35,385 nucleotides of DNA from GBS-DC sp037442365 (lineage in GTDB: Bacteria; Armatimonadota; Fimbriimonadia; Fimbriimonadales; GBS-DC). Positions 30,029 through 35,385 of this stretch are shown one piece after another (position 1 is the first letter of the stretch; each line of letters starts with the position of its first letter). The notes beneath the pieces are model-generated. The model saw only the letters and a program-made list of their open reading frames with translations, did not search any database and had not been told where the DNA came from. A program made the position numbers and the translations under genes. Location of the stretch: assembly GCA_037442365.1 (NCBI GenBank), contig JBBIQK010000030.1, positions 1-35,385 on the forward strand. Direction: 5' to 3'.

Positions 30029-31144
30029 CTATCCCAGACGGTTCAGGCGCACGCGATAGACCACAGGGCGCTCGTTGCGCGGCGCTCCCACGCGAGTCAG
30101 GGCGTAGTGAATCTGATCCTGCGGGCTACAGTTGGGGGCAGGCGGCGCCAGCACGCTCTCGCGTCCGCGCCACTCCACCAGCAGCCCATCATGGCGCGGG
30201 TCTACCTGCTCAAGATTGCGCAGCGGCTCATACGACTCCACCAGATAGACCACATAGCGCAGAGTCGGCAGCTCAGCGGGGTCAATCGGCGGGTGATAGG
30301 GATCCAGCAGCGCGGCGCGGGTCGCATGGTACACAATCTCGTGCGCGCGGGTGTGCTGCTGCGGCTGGAGACTGCCCATCAGCCCGCGCAACTGCTCGCC
30401 CTGATACAGCGCCACGAACACACTGCCCGGCTCGCGCAGCAGTGTCGGCAGGCGGTTCAAATCGGGTTCAATCTTCGCGCCCTCCAGCACCATCCGCTCG
30501 ACCGCCGTCCGCGCCAGATTCAGGCATTCCCCCTCCAGATTGGGGCGTGAGTTGCGCAGCTGGAGCTTCGGCTCCACGCCGTGCAGGATGCGCCAGAGGT
30601 TGGAACGGTGCTTGAGGATGACCATCGCCGCCGCTGCGGTCAACACGCCGACGGCAGGCAGCGAATGCCCGACCAGATAGGCAGCGATGGGTACGCTCGC
30701 CGCCGCCAGCACCGACCCCAGCGAGACCCAGCGCGTAATCAGGAACGCCATCAGCCACACCGGGAACGCGACGGCGACGGTCAGCGGCGCCGCCGCCAGC
30801 AGCGCGCCCAGCCCCGTCGCGACGCCCTTGCCCCCCTTGAAGCCCACCAGCGGCGAGAAGGTGTGCCCCATGATTGCCGCCACGCCCACCAGAATCGCCT
30901 CCCAATCGCTTGCGCCCGACCGCATCGCCAGCAGGGTCGGCAAAAAGCCCTTGAGCGCGTCCAGCGCCAGCACAGTGAGACCCACTTTCGCCCCCAGCAC
31001 ACGGAACACATTCGTCGCGCCGATGTTGCCGCTGCCCACTTTGCGGATGTCTACCCCGCGCAGTCGCGCCGCCCAGTAGCCAAACGGCAGCGCGCCCACC
31101 CAGAATGAGGCGATGATTGCCACCAGGAGAACTTCGAACGCCAT
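30029..31144 (-). CDS. plsY: PlsY acyltransferase fused to an AMMECR1 domain
   Basis: A 371-residue fusion. Residues 1-197 are PlsY, the membrane acyl-phosphate:glycerol-3-phosphate acyltransferase of phospholipid synthesis, with its three motifs: GSGNIGATN (38-46), GFKGGKGVATG (101-111) and LKHRSNLWRILHG(V)E (178-191). Residues about 203-371 match AMMECR1: LARTAVERMV, SVFVALYQGEQLRGLMGS, AHEIVYHATRAALLDPYHPP, DPRHDGLLVEWRGRES and the C-terminal VVYRVRLNRL. The AMMECR1 hallmark LRGCIG is LRGLMG here. AMMECR1-type proteins often pair with Memo and a radical SAM enzyme; their biochemical role is unclear. The ATG at 31144 is fixed by the membrane segment and an upstream GGTATAAT. Confidence 0.9.
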   Translation of the reverse strand: MAFEVLLVAIIASFWVGALPFGYWAARLRGVDIRKVGSGNIGATNVFRVLGAKVGLTVLALDALKGFLPTLLAMRSGASDWEAILVGVAAIMGHTFSPLVGFKGGKGVATGLGALLAAAPLTVAVAFPVWLMAFLITRWVSLGSVLAAASVPIAAYLVGHSLPAVGVLTAAAAMVILKHRSNLWRILHGVEPKLQLRNSRPNLEGECLNLARTAVERMVLEGAKIEPDLNRLPTLLREPGSVFVALYQGEQLRGLMGSLQPQQHTRAHEIVYHATRAALLDPYHPPIDPAELPTLRYVVYLVESYEPLRNLEQVDPRHDGLLVEWRGRESVLAPPAPNCSPQDQIHYALTRVGAPRNERPVVYRVRLNRLG

Positions 31145-31153
31145 CGCAGGCAA

Positions 31154-31161
31154 ATTATACC
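31154..31161 (-). promoter_or_regulatory. GGTATAAT -10 element of plsY
   Basis: A perfect TATAAT with GG ends 9 nt before the plsY ATG, inside the 30-bp gap after the pseudopilin stop. It drives the plsY-trpF-EamA operon, probably as a leaderless message. Confidence 0.6.
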
Positions 31162-31174
31162 GCACGCAACGGAC

Positions 31175-31858
31175 TCACTCGGTGCGGATGTCGCGCTGCC
31201 AGCGGATATGCCCATCCAGAAAGAGGCGGTTCCTGCCCCCGCGATGCACGGCGCGCCCGCGCAGGGCAGGCTCCACCGCGCCAATCGTGCGCGGGAAGTA
31301 GGGGTCTACCATCAGCTCCACATCGCCCACCCCTTCCGGGCGCGTGTAGAATGGGCTGGGGTTCGCCTGCAAGTCGGCGACCGCTGCTTCGGGCGTTTTG
31401 CCCCAGAAGTTGTCGGGCGAGACGGGGTCGTCGAGGCGGTCGAAGCGCCACATCCAGTAGCGTGCGACTCGCCGGGCGTCCACGCTCTGCTTGACCTGCA
31501 CCGCGTCGCCCAGCGCGCTGCCAGCAACGCTGGGGCAGCTCCAGAGGCTCCAGTCGCGCGTGTATGGCTCCAGCACAACGCCCGCCCAGCCACAGCGCGG
31601 GTCGGACGCAGGCCAGCTGCTCCACGGGCGATACCCCAGCGCGCGCTTGAGGTCGCGACGGTCGGGCATTCGCTCGTCGTAGTCCTGCAGGTACATCCAG
31701 AACGCCTGCCCTACCTGCCGCATGTGCTGGGCGCAGACGCTCAGGCGCGCGCTCTCACGCGCCTGAGCCAGCACAGGGAACAGTAGCGCGGCGAGGATGG
31801 CGACGATTGCTATCACGACCAGCAGCTCAATCAGTGTGAACGCGCGGCGATGCCCCAT
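31175..31858 (-). CDS. Pseudopilin, second copy type
   Basis: A 227-residue protein with the class III leader MGHRRAFTLIELLVVIAIVA (cleavage before Phe7) and helix to about residue 35 (LLFPVLAQARESARLSVCAQ). It ends with HRGGRNRLFLDGHIRWQRD, the H-x(9)-DG motif of the same pseudopilin group as the one at 21099-21896. Beyond the leader and tail, the two proteins differ, so they are not recent duplicates. The ATG at 31858 was chosen over the preceding GTG because a GGTACACT box ends 9 nt upstream. It is divergent from folB with 42 bp between the start codons. Confidence 0.88.
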   Translation of the reverse strand: MGHRRAFTLIELLVVIAIVAILAALLFPVLAQARESARLSVCAQHMRQVGQAFWMYLQDYDERMPDRRDLKRALGYRPWSSWPASDPRCGWAGVVLEPYTRDWSLWSCPSVAGSALGDAVQVKQSVDARRVARYWMWRFDRLDDPVSPDNFWGKTPEAAVADLQANPSPFYTRPEGVGDVELMVDPYFPRTIGAVEPALRGRAVHRGGRNRLFLDGHIRWQRDIRTE

Positions 31859-31867
31859 CACGGCAGA

Positions 31868-31875
31868 AGTGTACC
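31868..31875 (-). promoter_or_regulatory. GGTACACT -10 element of the second pseudopilin
   Basis: TACACT with GG on the minus strand ends 9 nt before the ATG at 31858. Only 11 bp separate it from the divergent folB box. Confidence 0.5.
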
Positions 31876-31882
31876 CCCTTCA

Positions 31883-31890
31883 GGTACAAT
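31883..31890 (+). promoter_or_regulatory. GGTACAAT -10 element of folB
   Basis: TACAAT with GG ends 10 nt before the folB ATG at 31901. Its -35 region would lie on top of the pseudopilin -10 element, so both promoters cannot be occupied at once. Confidence 0.55.
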
Positions 31891-31900
31891 TTCCGCGCCT

Positions 31901-32269
31901 ATGCCATCCGACCAGATTATCGTACAGGGCATCGAGTTCTACGCCTATCACGGCGTGCCCGACGCGGAACAGCAAATCGGGCATCGCTACCGGGTGGACC
32001 TGGTGGCTGATATCGATCTGCGCGAGGCGGGACGCACGGACGACCTGCGCCACACGGTGAGCTACGGCGACCTCGCGCGGCTGGTCATCCAGATCGGTAC
32101 TTCGCAGCAGCAGCGACTGTTAGAGAGCCTCGCGGAGCAGATGTGCGCCGCAATCCTGGAGCGGTTCCCTGCCATTCAGCGCGTGGAGCTGTTCCTCGCC
32201 AAACGCCTACCCCCGACGGGAACCATCACCGAGCTGGCAGGAGTCAAAATCACGCGGGCGCGCCCGTAA
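31901..32269 (+). CDS. folB: Dihydroneopterin aldolase
   Basis: A 122-residue folate-pathway enzyme converting dihydroneopterin to 6-hydroxymethyl-dihydropterin. It shows VQGIEFYAYHGVPDAEQQIG (residues 8-27) with the conserved Tyr and Glu, HRYRVDLVADIDL, VSYGDLARLV, RLLESLAEQM with the pterin-binding Glu, and the C-terminal VELFLAKRLPPTGTI with the catalytic Lys. Length is normal. The ATG at 31901 is the family start; an upstream frame adds 17 residues of no similarity. Its stop codon overlaps the promoter of the next gene. Confidence 0.93.
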   Translation: MPSDQIIVQGIEFYAYHGVPDAEQQIGHRYRVDLVADIDLREAGRTDDLRHTVSYGDLARLVIQIGTSQQQRLLESLAEQMCAAILERFPAIQRVELFLAKRLPPTGTITELAGVKITRARP

Positions 32270-32272
32270 AAT
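32265..32272 (+). promoter_or_regulatory. CGTAAAAT -10 element of tsaC
   Basis: TAAAAT begins with the folB stop codon TAA (32267-32269) and ends 7 nt before the tsaC ATG at 32280. It lacks the GG extension. Confidence 0.4.
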
Positions 32273-32279
32273 TACAGTG

Positions 32280-33302
32280 ATGTTGACTGAGCGTTTGATA
32301 CTGACGGGGGATGAGACGCAGGATAAGTCGCTGATTCAGCAGGCGGCGGCGATTATCCGTGCGGGGGGACTGGTGGCGTTCCCCACCGAGACGGTCTACG
32401 GGCTGGGCGCGGACGCTCTCGACTCGTCGGCGGTGCGGCGCATCTTCCTTGCGAAGGGACGCCCTGCATGGGACCCGCTGATTGTGCATGTCGCGGCGCC
32501 GGAAGACATCCACCGCTACACGCATGACCACTCTGTGCTGACCGAGATGCTGATTCGCGCGTTTATGCCCGGTCCGCTGACGCTCGTATTGCCCAAGCGC
32601 GAGTGCATTTCGGATGTGGTCACAGCGGGGCGCGCTACGGTGGCGATTCGTATCCCGCAGCACCCTGTGGCGCGCACGCTGATACGCTACAGCGGGACGC
32701 CCATCGCCGCGCCGAGCGCGAACAAGTTCGGGCGTCCCAGCCCGACCACCGCCGACCATGTGCTGCAGGACCTGAGCGGCGAGATAGACGCTGTGCTGGA
32801 CGGCGGCGCGACCCCGATGGGCGTCGAGTCGACGATTCTGGATATGACCACCGAGCCGCCGACGCTGCTGCGTCCGGGCGGCGTGTCGCGCGAGGCGATT
32901 GAGGCGATTGTTGGCGAGGTGCGCGTGCTGGGCAGGTCGTTCGAGGAAGGCGAGCCGTTGCCTGCGCCGGGGCTGAGCGCGCGCCACTATGCGCCCAGCG
33001 CGCGCGTGCTGCTGTGTGCGCCGCAGCCCGAAGCGTTCTACGGCGCGCTCAAAGACGCACTGAGCCGCTATGCGTTTGTGGGCGCGATGCATCCAGACGG
33101 CTGGCGAATGCCCGAATCGAGCCGCCTGCGCGTGTTCGAATGGGGCGCATGGGGTGACTGGGAGACGCTGGCGCATCGAATGTATCTGGGACTACGCACG
33201 CTGGATGGGCAGGGCGTGCATGCCATCGTGTGTCCGCTGCCGCCCGAAGAGGGGCTGGCGCGCGCCTTACGCGACCGCCTGCAACGCGCCGCAACCGAAT
33301 GA
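32280..33302 (+). CDS. tsaC: L-threonylcarbamoyladenylate synthase, Sua5 type
   Basis: A 340-residue enzyme making threonylcarbamoyl-AMP for the universal t6A37 tRNA modification. The YrdC domain (about 15-205) has FPTETVYGLGADAL, LAKGRPAWDPLIVHV, PGPLTLVLP, APSANKFGRPSPT and ESTILDM. The linker PGLSARHYAPSARV (compare PGMKYRHYAP) leads to the C-terminal Sua5 Rossmann-like domain (about 235-340), so this is the long Sua5 form rather than short TsaC. The ATG at 32280 follows a GTG codon that is also possible. It lies 10 bp after folB. Confidence 0.93.
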   Translation: MLTERLILTGDETQDKSLIQQAAAIIRAGGLVAFPTETVYGLGADALDSSAVRRIFLAKGRPAWDPLIVHVAAPEDIHRYTHDHSVLTEMLIRAFMPGPLTLVLPKRECISDVVTAGRATVAIRIPQHPVARTLIRYSGTPIAAPSANKFGRPSPTTADHVLQDLSGEIDAVLDGGATPMGVESTILDMTTEPPTLLRPGGVSREAIEAIVGEVRVLGRSFEEGEPLPAPGLSARHYAPSARVLLCAPQPEAFYGALKDALSRYAFVGAMHPDGWRMPESSRLRVFEWGAWGDWETLAHRMYLGLRTLDGQGVHAIVCPLPPEEGLARALRDRLQRAATE

Positions 33303-33304
33303 CC

Positions 33305-33595
33305 TTACCGCGCCTGTAGCAGCGCCAGTGCAATCTGCTCCCACTCGCGCTCGAGCGTGTCGGTGCAGGGCGGCTTGCCCGCGCGGCGATACCAGTAGTG
33401 CGCGTTGCCGATGTCGCCCTCTTTGCGATGCAGATAGGCGTGTACCCACGCGCTGTCGGTGGAGGGGTCGTCCTGCACGGTCTTGTGCGCCTGCTCCCAG
33501 TCGCCCCGTGCGTCGTACCACAGCCCCAGCAGCGGCGGCGACAGGTCCGGCGGCGCGTCCTGCGACAGGCTTTCCCTGAACTGCTCCAGCGTCAT
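33305..33595 (-). CDS. Small conserved protein of unknown function
   Basis: A 96-residue soluble protein. The core LGLWYDARGDWEQAHKTVQD and AWVHAYLHRKEGDIGNAHYW followed by YRRAGK belongs to a widespread family of short uncharacterised bacterial proteins, rich in Trp, His and Tyr, possibly TPR-like helical pairs. Its ATG at 33595 overlaps the thrS stop by 4 bp (ATGA), so it is translated together with threonyl-tRNA synthetase. Readings starting further upstream lie inside thrS. It ends 2 bp from the convergent tsaC stop, leaving no space for a terminator. Confidence 0.8.
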   Translation of the reverse strand: MTLEQFRESLSQDAPPDLSPPLLGLWYDARGDWEQAHKTVQDDPSTDSAWVHAYLHRKEGDIGNAHYWYRRAGKPPCTDTLEREWEQIALALLQAR

Positions 33596-35352
33596 ACGCC
33601 TGCGACCTCCTGTTGCAAGCGTTCGATAAGCGCGTCCAGCGGCATCTGCCCCAGATCGCCCGACTCGCGGCTGCGCACAGCGACCAGCCCGCCCTCCTGC
33701 TCCTTGTCGCCCAGAATGAGCATATAGGGCGTCTTGTGCGTCTGGTGATAGCGGATGCGGTAGCCCAGCGTCTCGCGTCGCGCATCCAGCTCGACGCGGA
33801 AGCCCGCGTCCGCCAGCCGCTGGCGTACCTGCGCGCCGTACTCGTTGTGGCGGTCGGCGATGGGAATCACCGCAACCTGCACGGGCGCGAGCCACAGCGG
33901 GAACGCCCCCGCGTAATGCTCAATCAAAAAGCCCATCATCCGCTCGAACGAGCCAATCGGCGCGCGGTGGATAATCACGGGGCGGTGCGGCTTGCCATCC
34001 TCGCCCGTGTATTCCAGATCGAACCGATGCGCCATCAGGAAGTCGAGCTGCACCGTCGAGACCGTCCACTCGCGTCCCAAGCAGTCGCGCACCTCCACAT
34101 CGAGCTTGGGTCCGTAGAACGCCGCCTCGCCCTTCACGGCGGTGTAGTTCAGCCCCAGCTCGTCCAGCGCCTGACGCAGCGAGTCCTCGGCGGTCTCCCA
34201 CATCTGGTCGTCGTCGTAGTACTTCTCCTTATCGTCGGGGTCGCGCAGCGAGAGCCGATACCAGAAGTCCGTGAGCTGCAGCCGCTTGTAGACGGTGTGA
34301 ATCAGCTCGATGTTGTGCTGCACCTCCGCCTTGATTTGTTCGGGGCGCAGGAACACATGGGCGTCGTTGATGGTGAAGCAGCGCACGCGAATCAGTCCTG
34401 ACAGCTCGCCGCTCTTTTCGTAGCGGTAGACCGTGCCCAGCTCGGCGATGCGCAGCGGCAGGTCGCGATAGGAGCGCGGCTCCGATTTGTAAATCAGGAA
34501 GTGATGCGGGCAGTTCATCGGGCGCAGTATCAGCTCCTCGCCGTCTTCGAACACCATCGGGGGGTACATCGAGTCCTTGTAGTAGGGGTAGTGCCCGCTG
34601 GTGCGGTACAGGTTCAGATTCGCGATTTCGGGCGTGCGCACATGCTGGTAGCCCGCCTTGAGTTCCTCGTGCAGGATGAACTCCTCCAGCACGCGGCGGA
34701 TGGTCGCGCCTTTGGGCAGCAGCATCGGCAGCCCGCTGCCGACTTCGGGCGCAATCAGAAACAGCCCCAGCTCGCGTCCCAGCTTGCGATGGTCGCGCCG
34801 TTTGGCTTCCTCCAGCCGATGCAGGTACGCCTCCAGCTCCTCCTGCGTGAAGAAGGCGGTTCCGTAGATGCGCGTGAGCATCTTGTTGCGCTCGTCGCCG
34901 CGCCAGTATGCGCCCGCCAGCGAGAGCAGCTTGAAATGCTGAATCTCGCGCGTGTTCTCGATGTGCGGGCCGCGGCACAGGTCTACGAAATCGCCCTGCT
35001 GGTAGAAGCTGATGGTCTCGCCTTCGGGGATGGCGGCGAGTAGCTCGAGTTTGTAGGGAACTTGCCCGATTTTGCGGATGAGTTGCTCGGCTTCGGCGCG
35101 GCTGGTCTCGAAGCGCGTGATGTCCAGCCCGCGCGCAGCGATTTCGTGCATCTTCTGCTCGATGCGCTGCAGGTCTTCCTCGCGCAGGGGTTCGGGGAAG
35201 TCGAAGTCGTAGTAGAAGCCGTTCTCGATGGGTGGTCCAACGCCGAGTTTCGCGTCGGGGTACAGCTCCAGCACGGCTTGCGCCAGCAGGTGCGCCGCCG
35301 AGTGGCGCAGGCGATACAGCGGGCTATCGGGATAGTCGTACACCTTGCTCAT
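33592..35352 (-). CDS. thrS: Threonyl-tRNA synthetase lacking the N-terminal TGS domain
   Basis: A 586-residue class II synthetase that charges tRNA-Thr. It starts directly with the editing (second additional) domain: LRHSAAHLLAQAVLELYPDA contains the HxxxH zinc-like motif. VDLCRGPHIENT completes the editing site. The catalytic core shows RPMNCPHHFLIY, NDAHVF and IIHRAPIGSFERMMGFLIEH with the Cys and two His that bind the catalytic zinc, and the anticodon domain is at the end. The usual ~60-residue TGS domain is absent, and an in-frame TAA lies 9 nt before the ATG, so it is not a missed start. Expression is probably leaderless. Confidence 0.95.
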   Translation of the reverse strand: MSKVYDYPDSPLYRLRHSAAHLLAQAVLELYPDAKLGVGPPIENGFYYDFDFPEPLREEDLQRIEQKMHEIAARGLDITRFETSRAEAEQLIRKIGQVPYKLELLAAIPEGETISFYQQGDFVDLCRGPHIENTREIQHFKLLSLAGAYWRGDERNKMLTRIYGTAFFTQEELEAYLHRLEEAKRRDHRKLGRELGLFLIAPEVGSGLPMLLPKGATIRRVLEEFILHEELKAGYQHVRTPEIANLNLYRTSGHYPYYKDSMYPPMVFEDGEELILRPMNCPHHFLIYKSEPRSYRDLPLRIAELGTVYRYEKSGELSGLIRVRCFTINDAHVFLRPEQIKAEVQHNIELIHTVYKRLQLTDFWYRLSLRDPDDKEKYYDDDQMWETAEDSLRQALDELGLNYTAVKGEAAFYGPKLDVEVRDCLGREWTVSTVQLDFLMAHRFDLEYTGEDGKPHRPVIIHRAPIGSFERMMGFLIEHYAGAFPLWLAPVQVAVIPIADRHNEYGAQVRQRLADAGFRVELDARRETLGYRIRYHQTHKTPYMLILGDKEQEGGLVAVRSRESGDLGQMPLDALIERLQQEVAGV

Positions 35353-35360
35353 CGGGGCGA

Positions 35361-35368
35361 ATTATACC
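35361..35368 (-). promoter_or_regulatory. GGTATAAT -10 element of thrS
   Basis: A perfect TATAAT with GG on the minus strand ends 8 nt before the thrS ATG at 35352. The -35 position lies at or beyond the window edge and cannot be judged. Confidence 0.6.
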
Positions 35369-35385
35369 TGCAACGACGCGCCTGC

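Noticed and set aside
29291..30550. 419-codon open frame on the plus strand across trpF and plsY
   Set aside because: Antisense shadow; it contains the reverse translation of the palindromic element and no family motif.
31175..31858. The two pseudopilins as a recent gene duplication
   Set aside because: Only the leader helix and the C-terminal DG motif are alike; the central parts differ in length and sequence.
1..35385. CRISPR arrays, integrase/attachment sites, insertion sequences
   Set aside because: No regularly spaced repeats, transposase or recombinase motifs, or flanking direct repeats of convincing length were found.

Overview
The window looks like chromosome of a free-living, high-GC (about 60%) bacterium, most plausibly Armatimonadota. 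The supporting signs are two pseudopilins with a FTLIELLVVIAI leader and a DG(H) tail motif, an S-layer-homology (SLH) anchored secreted enzyme, a beta-propeller protein ending in dockerin-like repeats, and very compact gene packing. The phylum is an inference from gene style; no rRNA or tRNA gene is present to anchor it. No CRISPR array, insertion sequence, integrase or phage gene was seen.

Region 1 (about 145-14056, all minus strand) is one long surface-polysaccharide operon read from right to left: Gfo/Idh/MocA dehydrogenase, Wzx-type flippase, FkbM methyltransferase, NAD-dependent sugar epimerase, two GT4-like glycosyltransferases, a Wzy-like polymerase, two more glycosyltransferases, a GNAT acetyltransferase, a DegT aminotransferase, a minimal nucleotidyltransferase with a decayed HEPN partner, a PglC-like phosphoglycosyl transferase and a DUF4380-like protein. 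Most junctions overlap by 4-40 bp. The logic is a Wzx/Wzy pathway: an amino sugar is made (aminotransferase plus acetyltransferase), loaded on undecaprenyl phosphate, extended, flipped and polymerised. A hairpin that hides the Shine-Dalgarno of the first gene sits at the operon head.

Region 2 (14129-21003) holds a secreted propeller/dockerin protein, ispH, an OGG1-type 8-oxoguanine glycosylase, a WapI-like immunity-domain protein, aroQ, a class I aldolase and an M28-type membrane peptidase.

Region 3 (21099-28339) has a pseudopilin, a small Cys/His membrane protein, ccmE (cysteine variant) and ccmF, a coiled-coil protein with a degenerate nuclease-like domain, and an FN3-FAD-SLH secreted oxidoreductase.

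Region 4 (28393-35352) has plsY-trpF-EamA, a second pseudopilin, folB, tsaC/sua5, a small conserved protein and thrS without a TGS domain.

The points most worth attention are: (i) a PlsY-AMMECR1 fusion; (ii) an interspersed palindromic element inserted in frame in trpF; (iii) a 26-bp tandem duplication that shifts the frame of the ccmF tail; (iv) a recurrent GGTANNNT promoter element 6-10 nt from start codons, implying widespread leaderless mRNAs, sometimes with the -10 box containing the stop codon of the preceding gene; (v) a HEPN/MNT toxin-antitoxin remnant inside the polysaccharide operon; and (vi) a ThrRS whose missing N-terminal domain is confirmed by an in-frame stop just upstream.
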